From Actinomycetota bacterium (GTDB taxonomy: Bacteria; Actinomycetota; Acidimicrobiia; Acidimicrobiales; Ilumatobacteraceae), in assembly GCA_009702045.1 (NCBI GenBank), contig WLIV01000009.1:54019-118018 (forward strand): 64,000 nt of DNA. Reading direction: 5' to 3'. The translations under genes and the position numbers were made by a program. The notes below the pieces were generated by a model. It had not been told where the DNA came from. It was given only the letters and a program-made list of their open reading frames with translations, and ran no database searches. Below, one piece after another: positions 18,209 through 25,646 of the stretch. How positions within the stretch are numbered: position 1 is the stretch's first letter; each line of letters opens with the position of its first letter.

Positions 18209-18279
18209 ACTGGGAAGGTTGAGTTCCGGATTCCGGAACTCAACCTTCCCAGTGAGTGCGTTGGGAAGGATCCTTCCCA
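18209..18279. terminator. Tandem palindromes filling the gap between convergent genes
   Basis: Left palindrome: 21-bp perfect arms (18209-18229 and 18233-18253) around the 3-nt loop ATT. Right palindrome: TGGGAAGGATCCTTCCCA at 18262-18279, perfect over 18 bp. The octamer TGGGAAGG and its complement occur in both, so alternative pairings are possible. The structure lies between stops at 18201 and 18288 and may terminate both genes. No T-tract follows. See the related element at 49976-50020. Confidence 0.6.
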
Positions 18280-18287
18280 GAAGCCGA

Positions 18288-19103
18288 TCAGTTGACGAGG
18301 AAGCCCGCGTCGACGCCGAGGGTCTGGCCGGTGATGTAGCGGCCACGATCGCTGACGAGGAACTCGACGAAGTCGGCGATGTCGGTGGCCTCGAGGATCT
18401 GCACCGGCAGCGCGTTCTGCATCGTTGCCGTCATCGCGGTCGGGTCGGCGAACATCGCGGCCATGGTCTCGTTCTGGGTCATGCCCGTGAGCACGCCCGT
18501 GGGGTGGATGGTGTTGACGCGGATGCTGTACTGCGCCAGCTCGCGGGCCCAGGTGCGCATCAGCCCGATCATGCCGTGCTTCGAGGCTGAATAGGCCTGT
18601 CCGCCGGCGAGCATCGTGGCCGGTGCCTTGATGCCGGCGGTGGAGCTGGTCATGACGATCGCTCCGCCGTTGCCGCACTCGATCATCTTCGGAATCGTGA
18701 CGCGGCATGCGTTCCACACACCGGTGAGGTTGGTGCTGAGGATCTCGTCCCACTCGAGCTGCGGGTTGGCCTCGCTGGCGAGGCGGATGACGCCAGCGTT
18801 GGCGAGCACGATGTCGATGCGACCGAACTCGGCGAAACCCTCTTCGAACACGGCCTCGACCTGGTCGTAGTAGCGCACGTCGGCCTGGCGGGCGATCATG
18901 CGACGTCCGGTGGCCTCGACGAGGCGCTTGGTCTCGGTGAGGTCGTCGAGCGTGGCATTCGGGTAGTCCATGGATTCGAGGTCGGCGCAGATGTCGAGGC
19001 CGATGATGTCGGCGCCCTCCGACGCGAGCCGGACCGCGTGGGCGCGGCCTTGACCACGTGCCACGCCAGTGATGAATGCGACCTTGCCGGCGACTGAACC
19101 CAT
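18288..19103 (-). CDS. Mycofactocin-type SDR oxidoreductase
   Basis: 271 residues from ATG 19103, chosen over 19148 for its AAGGGG ribosome binding site. The cofactor motif ITGVARGQGRAHAVRLASEGADIIGLD and a long insert after the second strand (DLESMDYPNATLDDLTETKRLVEATGRR) are hallmarks of the SDR subfamily whose nicotinamide is bound tightly and re-oxidised by mycofactocin (shown in known members; here inferred from sequence). Catalytic Ser and Tyr/Lys lie in VMTSSTAG and AYSASKHG. It probably oxidises a secondary alcohol. It is divergent from the molybdenum hydroxylase operon. Confidence 0.82.
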   Translation of the reverse strand: MGSVAGKVAFITGVARGQGRAHAVRLASEGADIIGLDICADLESMDYPNATLDDLTETKRLVEATGRRMIARQADVRYYDQVEAVFEEGFAEFGRIDIVLANAGVIRLASEANPQLEWDEILSTNLTGVWNACRVTIPKMIECGNGGAIVMTSSTAGIKAPATMLAGGQAYSASKHGMIGLMRTWARELAQYSIRVNTIHPTGVLTGMTQNETMAAMFADPTAMTATMQNALPVQILEATDIADFVEFLVSDRGRYITGQTLGVDAGFLVN

Positions 19104-19173
19104 GGCTGTTCCCCTTGTCTCACGAGTGCCGGATGTGACGAATGGCACCCGGTGCTGAATACTGCACTATATT

Positions 19174-19185
19174 CCCAGGCCTGGG
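19174..19185. promoter_or_regulatory. Promoter region of the molybdenum hydroxylase operon with palindrome CCCAGGCCTGGG
   Basis: A perfect 12-bp palindrome directly follows a TATATT -10 box (19168-19173) and overlaps the start of the leader, with the GGGGG ribosome binding site on its right edge. A protein bound here or an RNA hairpin could block translation of the gene starting at GTG 19195. Confidence 0.4.
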
Positions 19186-19194
19186 GGTAACGAC

Positions 19195-20049
19195 GTGAAA
19201 CCGAGTTCGTTCAACTACCACGCGCCAACGCGCGTCGAGGAAGCCACCGCCCTGCTCGCTGAGCATGGAGACGGTGCCAAGGTCCTGGCCGGAGGGCAGA
19301 GTCTCGTGCCGATGCTCTCTTTGCGGCTCGCATCGTTCGAGCATCTCGTCGACCTGAACAAGGTCGATGGGTTGTCAGCGATCGAGCGTGTCAACGGCCA
19401 TCTACGTGTTGGTGCCATTGTGCGCCAGGCCGTCGCGGAGCACAGCGCCGACGTTGCTGCGTCGGTGCCGCTGCTCTCGAAGGCCCTGCCGCACATCGGT
19501 CACTTCCAGATTCGCAACCGCGGCACGGTCGGCGGTTCCATCGCTCACGCCGACCCGGCCAGTGAACTGCCTGCAGTCGCGTTGGCGCTCGATGCCACGA
19601 TCGAGGCGGCCGGCCCCGGCGGCACTCGCAAGATCGCTGCCGCCGACTTCTTCGTCTCCACTTGGCAGACCGCGTTGGCAGACGATGAGATCCTCTCCGC
19701 CGTCGAGTTCCCCGTGTGGGGCCCGGGCAGCGGGTTCGCTGTCGAAGAACTCACTCGCCGCCACGGCGACTTCGCCCTCGCCGGCGCGGTGGTCGGTGTG
19801 CAGGTCAGCGGCGACACGGTCACGAAAGCCACGATCGGCCTGTTCGGTGTTGGTCCCACCCCGTTGCGGGCGAGTGCTGCCGAGGCAGCACTGCTCTCGG
19901 GCGCCGATGCCGCAGAGGCCGGCAAGGTCGCTGCGAGCCATATCTCGCCAGTTGACGACATCCACGCCAGTGGCGCCTATCGCACTCAGGTGACTGCGGT
20001 CATCGTGCGTCGGGCAATCGAAGCAGCACTCAAGGAGGCCCGGTCGTGA
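19195..20049 (+). CDS. Molybdenum hydroxylase FAD-binding subunit (CoxM-like)
   Basis: 284 residues from GTG 19195. The FAD motif AGGQSLVPML is near residue 40 and a second one, RNRGTVGGSIAHADPASELPAV, near residue 105, as in the medium subunit of the xanthine dehydrogenase/CO dehydrogenase family. It passes electrons from the iron-sulfur subunit to an acceptor. It is first in a three-gene operon with overlapping genes; its stop overlaps the next start by four bases. With the other two subunits it forms a cytoplasmic heterotrimer (dimerised) that hydroxylates a substrate with water-derived oxygen. Confidence 0.92.
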   Translation: MKPSSFNYHAPTRVEEATALLAEHGDGAKVLAGGQSLVPMLSLRLASFEHLVDLNKVDGLSAIERVNGHLRVGAIVRQAVAEHSADVAASVPLLSKALPHIGHFQIRNRGTVGGSIAHADPASELPAVALALDATIEAAGPGGTRKIAAADFFVSTWQTALADDEILSAVEFPVWGPGSGFAVEELTRRHGDFALAGAVVGVQVSGDTVTKATIGLFGVGPTPLRASAAEAALLSGADAAEAGKVAASHISPVDDIHASGAYRTQVTAVIVRRAIEAALKEARS

Positions 20050-20552
20050 GCGACGAAGTAGTGGTGAAACTGAACGTCAATGGCCGCGACCACAAGGTGT
20101 TGGTGGAGCCGCGCAAGTTGCTCTCCGATGTGCTCCGCGAGGATCTGCACCTCACCGGCACGCACGTCGGCTGCGAGCACGGTGCGTGCGGCGCATGCAC
20201 GGTGATGGTCGACGGGGCAGCGGTGCGGGCGTGCCTGTTGTTCGCCGTTCAGGTGGACGGGTCGAAGGTCGTCACGGTGGAGGGCGTCACGCCCACCGAT
20301 GGCACGCTGAACCCGTTCCAACAGGCGATGCAGGACTGTCACGGTCTGCAGTGCGGTTTCTGCACCCCAGGTTTCGTGGTCTCGATGACCTCATACCTGG
20401 ACGACCACCCGAACCCCACCGATGACGATCTAAAGATCGCGCTGTCGGGCAACCTGTGCCGGTGCACCGGCTACCGGGGGATCATCAACGCCGCCCGCAC
20501 GGCCGCTGGCCTGCCGGTGCCCGCCAACGCAGCCGATGGGAGTGATCACTGA
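20046..20552 (+). CDS. Molybdenum hydroxylase [2Fe-2S] subunit (CoxS-like)
   Basis: 168 residues from GTG 20046. The plant-type [2Fe-2S] motif CEHGACGACTV lies at about residue 43 and the second, family-specific cluster motif is built from CGFCTPGF and CRCTGY near residues 103 and 138. It carries electrons from the molybdenum site to FAD. Its start overlaps the upstream stop by four bases (GTGA) and its stop shares one base with the next ATG (TGATG), so the three subunits are translated together. Confidence 0.95.
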   Translation: MSDEVVVKLNVNGRDHKVLVEPRKLLSDVLREDLHLTGTHVGCEHGACGACTVMVDGAAVRACLLFAVQVDGSKVVTVEGVTPTDGTLNPFQQAMQDCHGLQCGFCTPGFVVSMTSYLDDHPNPTDDDLKIALSGNLCRCTGYRGIINAARTAAGLPVPANAADGSDH

Positions 20553-22900
20553 TGGCATCCACGATCAGTGCAGGCCGGTACGTCGGCCAGGCCGTCAAGC
20601 GACTCGAGGATCCGCGGCTGCTGTCGGGCCACGGGCGCTACGTCGACGATGTGCAACTGCCCGGCATGTTGCACGTGGCATTCGTGCGTTCGAACGTCGC
20701 TCGCGGCACCATCGTCAGCATCGACACCTCGGCGGCGCTCGCGTTGCCGGGTGTGCGGGCGATCTACACCGGTGCAGATCTGAACCCGCGCGTCGGCATG
20801 TTCTGGCACACGATGATGGGCCCGCCGCCCGAGTTGGGTGGCCAGACGCCGTACGCACCGCTCACGCCGTTGGCCGGTGGCGATGTGCGCTTCGTGGGCG
20901 ACCCGATCGTGCTGATCATCGCTGAGAACCGCTACATCGCAGAGGACGCTGCCGATCTGGTGGAGGTGGAGATCGATGTGCAACAAGCCATCGTCGGCTG
21001 GGAGACCGCCATCGACACCGATCAACGTGTGCACCCCGGAACGACCACCAACGTCGGCCAGGAGTTCCCGCTGCCGGAGGGGCCCGAGGTCGATGCCTTG
21101 TTCGCCGGCGCACCCCACGTGTTCACCCGTCGCTTCAGCCAATGTCGTGCGACCAACGTGCCGATGGAGCCACGCGGCATCATCGTGCACTACGACCAGT
21201 ACGTGGGCGATCTGCAGATCTGGGCTGCGACCCAGAGTGTGAGTGAGTGGAAAGCCACCTCGTCGCGCCTCACCGGTGTGCCGGAGCACCGCGTGAAGGT
21301 GGTTGCCAACGACGTCGGCGGCGGCTTCGGCCAGAAGATGATGATGACCCGCGATGAAGCCGCGGTGGTCATGGCTGCTCACCTGTTTGGCGAAGCGCCG
21401 ATCAAGTGGACGGAAGATCGACGCGAGAGCCTGATGGCCGCCAACCAGGGTCGCGAAGAGATCATTGACGTCACGTTCGCAGTCACCGATGAAGGTGTGT
21501 TGCTCGGGGCAAAAGTCTTCTTCTGGGAGGACATCGGCGCCTATCCCGCATCGGCCGGCTCTACTGCCGGTATGGCTGGCGCCGTGTTCCCGGGGCCGTA
21601 CAAGTTCCCGGTCGTGCTTCCTGGTGGATCGTCGGTCTACACCAACACCGTTGGCAAAGCTGCCTACCGCGGCCCGTGGATGATGGAGACCGTCGCGCGC
21701 GAACAGATGATGGATCACATCGCCTACGAGTTGGGCATCGACCCGATCGAGATCCGCCGTCGCAACGTGATCCACGCCGACGACCTGCCGTACACCACGT
21801 GCACCACCATGGTCTATGACTCGGTCACGCCATCGGAGACACTTGAGCAAGCGCTCGAGATGCTCGACGTGGCGGCCTTCCGCACGATGCAGGCCGACGC
21901 CCGCGCCGAGGGTCGTCTGCTCGGCATGGGTGTCGCGATCTACATCGAGCCGTCGGCCGTTGCCTTTGGCATCCTGTCCAGCGACCAGGCGATCATGCGG
22001 ATGGACAACAGCGGCAAGGTCATCGTCGCCATGTCCACCGGCAACCATGGTCAGAGCCTGGAGACCACGATCCCGCAGATCGTCGCTGAGCACCTCGGGT
22101 GCAACATCGAGGATGTGCTGCTGGTGCAGGGCAACACCGAGTCCAGCCCTACGGGGCCGGGCACTGGTGGCAGTCGTAGCGCAGTCGTTGCCGGTGGTGC
22201 CGCGATGAATGCGGCGCTGAAGATGAAGGACAAGATCGTCCAGATTGCAGCGCACATGCTGGAGGCTTCGCCCGACGACATGGAGGTCAACGCCGGTGTC
22301 GTGTCGGTGAAGGGCACGCCCGCCAAGGCGTTGCCGTTCGCGATGATCGCTCCCGTCGCCTACCAGATGCCCGAGATGCTGCCCCCGGGTATGGAGATGG
22401 GCCTCGAGGTCACGGCCCGCTTCCAGCCTGCCGGTCAGTACACGTGGTCGAACGCCACGCACGTATGCACGGTGGAGATCGACCCCGAGACGGGGATGAC
22501 CAAGATCCTGCGCTACATCGTCTCGGAGGATTGCGGCCGGATGGTGAACCCGATGGTGGTCGAAGGTCAGATCGCTGGTGGCGTGGTGCAGGGGATCGGC
22601 GGTGTGCTGTTCGAGAACATGATCTACGACGAGGATGGCAACCCGTTGGCCACCACGTTCCTCGACTACCTGATCCCGACGGCTCCGGAAGTGCCCGATA
22701 TCGAGGTCGGTCACATCGTGACGCTCGCGCCTGGGCAGACCGGCTTCAAGGGGATGGGTGAGGGCGGAGCGATTGCTGCTCCTCCGTGTCTCGCCAACGC
22801 GATCCACGATGCATTGCGTCACCTCGGTGTGCACCCCACGGCGTTCCCGCTGGGGCCGTCGCAACTGCTGACAATGATGAACGAGGCCAAGCAGGCCTGA
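20552..22900 (+). CDS. Molybdenum hydroxylase molybdopterin-binding large subunit (not a form I CO dehydrogenase)
   Basis: 782 residues. It has the domain order and motifs of the xanthine dehydrogenase large subunit: DVGGGFGQKM near residue 256, the molybdenum-pocket loop KAAYRGPWMMETVAREQ near 370, PTGPGTGGSR near 535, and GFKGMGEGGAIAAPP near 730 with the catalytic Glu. The pocket loop is neither AYXCSFR of true CO dehydrogenase nor the AYRGAGR of form II, so CO is not the likely substrate; a bulky carboxylic acid-CoA or aromatic ring is more plausible. It is followed by a convergent HIBADH-like gene. Confidence 0.9.
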   Translation: MASTISAGRYVGQAVKRLEDPRLLSGHGRYVDDVQLPGMLHVAFVRSNVARGTIVSIDTSAALALPGVRAIYTGADLNPRVGMFWHTMMGPPPELGGQTPYAPLTPLAGGDVRFVGDPIVLIIAENRYIAEDAADLVEVEIDVQQAIVGWETAIDTDQRVHPGTTTNVGQEFPLPEGPEVDALFAGAPHVFTRRFSQCRATNVPMEPRGIIVHYDQYVGDLQIWAATQSVSEWKATSSRLTGVPEHRVKVVANDVGGGFGQKMMMTRDEAAVVMAAHLFGEAPIKWTEDRRESLMAANQGREEIIDVTFAVTDEGVLLGAKVFFWEDIGAYPASAGSTAGMAGAVFPGPYKFPVVLPGGSSVYTNTVGKAAYRGPWMMETVAREQMMDHIAYELGIDPIEIRRRNVIHADDLPYTTCTTMVYDSVTPSETLEQALEMLDVAAFRTMQADARAEGRLLGMGVAIYIEPSAVAFGILSSDQAIMRMDNSGKVIVAMSTGNHGQSLETTIPQIVAEHLGCNIEDVLLVQGNTESSPTGPGTGGSRSAVVAGGAAMNAALKMKDKIVQIAAHMLEASPDDMEVNAGVVSVKGTPAKALPFAMIAPVAYQMPEMLPPGMEMGLEVTARFQPAGQYTWSNATHVCTVEIDPETGMTKILRYIVSEDCGRMVNPMVVEGQIAGGVVQGIGGVLFENMIYDEDGNPLATTFLDYLIPTAPEVPDIEVGHIVTLAPGQTGFKGMGEGGAIAAPPCLANAIHDALRHLGVHPTAFPLGPSQLLTMMNEAKQA

Positions 22901-22922
22901 ACCACAGGCTCCTGCGTTGCGC

Positions 22923-23735
22923 CTACTGGGCGTGGCGCAGGATCTCCTGCACGGTGGCGCGAGCGGTGATCTGCATCGTGGACGCTGCGCGCCCTAGCGC
23001 CTCGGTCTGGTGCTCCAGCAGGCTGACGTCCTTGTCGAGCAGACCACCGGCGTGGGCCGCGCTTGCCGGGTTCATCATGTGTGGCGCCACCCCAAGGGCG
23101 AAGCTCGCGGCACTGCCGGCCTGCAGCATCGCAGTGAGCGCCTCGCGATCGAGGCCCAATGACTCGCCGACCGCGATGGCGTCGAGGGCCAGGCCGACGT
23201 TCGCGGTGAACAGGCAGTTGTTCACCAACTTGCAGAGCTGCCCGGCACCGACCTCGCCGACGCGGCGAACCGCGCTCGCGAACGTCTGGAACACCGGCAG
23301 CGCCTGTTCCAAGGCAGCGCTCGCGCCACCCACCATCACTGCCATCGTGCCGGCAGCGGCACCCACCGATCCGCCGCTTACGGGTGCGTCGAGCACGTGC
23401 ACACCGCGGTCGTCGGCGGCTTCGGCGATCTGACGTACCAAGGCAGGTGAGATCGTGGAGTGGATCGCGAGCACTGAGTTCTCGTGCATCGCGGCCAGCA
23501 GACCCTGATGGAAGACGACATCGCGCACGGCCTCGTCGTCGAGGACGCACACGCAGACGATCTCGCACAGGAACCCCATTGCGGCGGGTGAGCCGACGAT
23601 CGTGGCAGTGGTGCCGACAAACGGAGCGACGCTGGTCTCGCGTCGACCCCACACGTGCAAGTGATGGCCGCCCGCGAGAATGCGCTGGGCGATGGGCAAA
23701 CCTTGATTTCCAAGTCCGATGAAACCGACATTCAT
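22923..23735 (-). CDS. 3-hydroxyisobutyrate dehydrogenase-like NAD(P)-dependent oxidoreductase
   Basis: 270 residues beginning MNVGFIGLGNQGLPIAQRI, the Rossmann motif of the beta-hydroxyacid dehydrogenase family. The substrate loop DAPVSGGSVGAAAG is near residue 120 and the catalytic Lys is in GQLCKLVNNCLF near residue 170. Members oxidise 3-hydroxyisobutyrate, tartronate semialdehyde and related acids, or reduce imines; the substrate here is unknown. It is convergent with the molybdenum hydroxylase operon (22 bp apart). The start is immediately preceded by the inverted repeat at 23737-23752. Confidence 0.85.
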   Translation of the reverse strand: MNVGFIGLGNQGLPIAQRILAGGHHLHVWGRRETSVAPFVGTTATIVGSPAAMGFLCEIVCVCVLDDEAVRDVVFHQGLLAAMHENSVLAIHSTISPALVRQIAEAADDRGVHVLDAPVSGGSVGAAAGTMAVMVGGASAALEQALPVFQTFASAVRRVGEVGAGQLCKLVNNCLFTANVGLALDAIAVGESLGLDREALTAMLQAGSAASFALGVAPHMMNPASAAHAGGLLDKDVSLLEHQTEALGRAASTMQITARATVQEILRHAQ

Positions 23736-23736
23736 G

Positions 23737-23752
23737 GCGCTATTGCTAGCGC
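23737..23752. promoter_or_regulatory. Candidate operator GCGCTA-N4-TAGCGC
   Basis: A perfect 6-bp inverted repeat lies 1 bp upstream of ATG 23735 (minus strand). Its position over the likely promoter or start region suggests repression of the HIBADH-like gene. The regulator is unknown. Confidence 0.35.
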
Positions 23753-23773
23753 ATTCGCATGCCGTGCTCGGTG

Positions 23774-25027
23774 CTAGACGATCTCGTAGCGGATCGGGAG
23801 GTGCTTCACACCGCTGACGAACGTGCTCTTGGTGAGCTGCGGGGTGCCGGCCAACTCGATGCTCTTGAGCCGGGGCAGCAGCGCGCCGAACAGCGCCTTG
23901 AGTTCCATGCGGGCGAGCATTGCGCCGAGGCAGTAGTGCACACCGAACCCGAAGGCGAGGTGTTTGTTGGGGGCGCGGCCGATGTCGAACTTGAACGGGT
24001 CGTCGAACACGTCCTCGTCACGGTTGGCGGCCCAGTAGGACAGCAGTACGTCCTGACCGGCCTTGATCGTGGTGCCACGGATCTCGTAATCGACCGTGGC
24101 AGTACGCATGAAGTGCTTCACCGGTGATGTCCAGCGGATCATCTCGTCGACTGCCACGGTCATCAGCGACGGGTTCGCCTGCAGGCGGGCCAACTGATCC
24201 GGATTTTCGATCAGCGCCTTCATCGCGCCACCCATGGCGTTCGAGGTGGTGTCGTGGCCGGCGGTGGCCGCGATGATGTAGTAGCCCAACTGTTCCTTGT
24301 GACCGATCGGTTCGCCGTTGACCATGCCGTTGGCGATCACCGACGCGAGGTCGGAGGTGGGGTTCGTCCTGCGATCCTCAGTAAGCGCGTCGAAGTAGGC
24401 GACGAAGTCGGCGACGGTTTGCAGGATGCTGGCGAGGGCGTCGTCGTCACGTTTGAACTCGTCGTCCTCGGCGCCGAACAGTTCCTGTGTGAGGCGCAGC
24501 ATGCGGTTGTAGTCGCTCTCTGGCAGGCCGAGGATCGCGAGGATCACGTACAGCGGGTACTGCATCGCGATATCGCTGGCGAAGTCGCACTGGCCGCCCA
24601 TCGCGACCATCTTGTCGATGTAGCGGTCGGCGAGTTCCTTGAGGCGACCGTCGAGTGTCGCCAGGTTCTTCGGCAAGAACCAGTCGGCGGTGAGGTTGCG
24701 GTGGTTGCGGTGCTCGGGGTCGTCCATCTGCACCAGCGACTTGACGAGGTGCCCCTGCATCTCGCGCATCGAGTCGGCCTCCTTGTTCCCCAGAATCGCG
24801 CGCGGCGCGTTCAGGAACTCGTTGGGGTGCAGTTCCACATCGAGCACATCGGCGTGCTTGGTGAGCACCCAGAACGGGTTGAAGTCGGGGTGCTCCACCC
24901 AGTGCACCGGTGATTCCTTGCGCAGCTTCGTGGTGACGGCGTGGAAGTGGTGTTCGTCGGTGAACATCGCACCGGTGAGGAACGACTGTCCGCACTGTTC
25001 CAGGGTGAGATCGGTCGAATTCGTCAT
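23774..25027 (-). CDS. Cytochrome P450
   Basis: 417 residues from ATG 25027 (an upstream start at 25069 would be inside the operator region). The I-helix is ATAGHDTTSNA near residue 250, the ExxR is in VDEMIRWTSP, and the heme loop FGFGVHYCLGAML carries the axial Cys. There is no ferredoxin gene beside it, unlike the P450 at 12520. It is divergent from the TetR gene at 25086, and both promoters share one operator. It is probably a repressed, substrate-induced monooxygenase of a lipid or terpenoid; the exact substrate is not readable. Confidence 0.92.
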   Translation of the reverse strand: MTNSTDLTLEQCGQSFLTGAMFTDEHHFHAVTTKLRKESPVHWVEHPDFNPFWVLTKHADVLDVELHPNEFLNAPRAILGNKEADSMREMQGHLVKSLVQMDDPEHRNHRNLTADWFLPKNLATLDGRLKELADRYIDKMVAMGGQCDFASDIAMQYPLYVILAILGLPESDYNRMLRLTQELFGAEDDEFKRDDDALASILQTVADFVAYFDALTEDRRTNPTSDLASVIANGMVNGEPIGHKEQLGYYIIAATAGHDTTSNAMGGAMKALIENPDQLARLQANPSLMTVAVDEMIRWTSPVKHFMRTATVDYEIRGTTIKAGQDVLLSYWAANRDEDVFDDPFKFDIGRAPNKHLAFGFGVHYCLGAMLARMELKALFGALLPRLKSIELAGTPQLTKSTFVSGVKHLPIRYEIV

Positions 25028-25059
25028 GGTGTGTAGCTCCGCGCCTAGAGGGTGACCGC

Positions 25060-25079
25060 AACATACCACAGGGTATGGT
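25060..25079. promoter_or_regulatory. Operator CATACC-N4-GGTATG covering both divergent -10 boxes
   Basis: The inverted repeat spans 25062-25077. The minus-strand -10 box TATGTT (25060-25065, P450 gene) and the plus-strand -10 box TATGGT (25074-25079, TetR gene) overlap its two ends. One bound dimer would silence both promoters, the usual autoregulation by TetR proteins. TATGGT is 6 nt before GTG 25086, so the regulator transcript is probably leaderless. Confidence 0.65.
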
Positions 25080-25085
25080 GGGCGA

Positions 25086-25646
25086 GTGGAGTCGCGCAGC
25101 CCTCAGGATTACTTCGATACCGGGATGGCGTTGCTGGCAACGGGCGGCGTCGGCGCGGTCACCATCGCCCGGTTGTGTGGTGAGCTCGGGGTCACCAAGG
25201 GCAGCTTTTACCACCACTTCCGTGGGGTCGAGGACTTCCGCTCGCAACTGCTCGCGCACTGGGCGGCCGAGGGCGAACTGCAACTGCTCAGCGCGGCGGC
25301 TTCCGAACCCAACCCGGTTCGGCGCCTCGATGTGATCCGCGAACTGGGTATCGCCATGAACCACGAAGCGGAGGTCGCGATCCGGGCCTGGTCGCGCACT
25401 GACAGCGAGGCGTGGAGTGTGCGCGAGAAGGTCGATGCTGCCCGCGAGCGGATGGTGGCGGCCGCGTATCAGGAGGTCGGTGTACCCGCCGATGTTGCAT
25501 CGTTGCTGGGTCGCCTGGCGGTGGCGGTGTTGGTCGGCGCGCAGCACCGCGCGGAACGAACCGATCGCGACGCTCTGCGCGAGATCTACAGCCATCTGCA
25601 GGAGATGACGCAGAAGATCTATCTGGCGTCGCCACCCAAGGCCTGA
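25086..25646 (+). CDS. TetR-family transcriptional regulator, probably of the divergent P450
   Basis: 186 residues from GTG 25086. The helix-turn-helix is ALLATGGVGAVTIARLCGELGVTKGSFYHHFRG, with VTKGSFYHHF as recognition helix. The C-terminal domain has no named signature. The shared operator at 25060-25079 implies that it represses itself and the P450. Its 3' end overlaps the convergent flavoprotein gene by 28 bp (25619-25646), so read-through of either gene makes antisense RNA to the other. Confidence 0.88.
   Translation: MESRSPQDYFDTGMALLATGGVGAVTIARLCGELGVTKGSFYHHFRGVEDFRSQLLAHWAAEGELQLLSAAASEPNPVRRLDVIRELGIAMNHEAEVAIRAWSRTDSEAWSVREKVDAARERMVAAAYQEVGVPADVASLLGRLAVAVLVGAQHRAERTDRDALREIYSHLQEMTQKIYLASPPKA

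Noticed and set aside
20546..22864. A long open frame on the minus strand opposite the molybdenum hydroxylase large subunit
   Set aside because: It is a codon-bias shadow in GC-rich DNA; the plus strand encodes a clear family protein with all motifs, and the minus translation is rich in Arg, His and Gly with no domain.
20552..22900. A true aerobic CO dehydrogenase
   Set aside because: The pocket loop lacks AYXCSFR, which CO-oxidising form I enzymes require.
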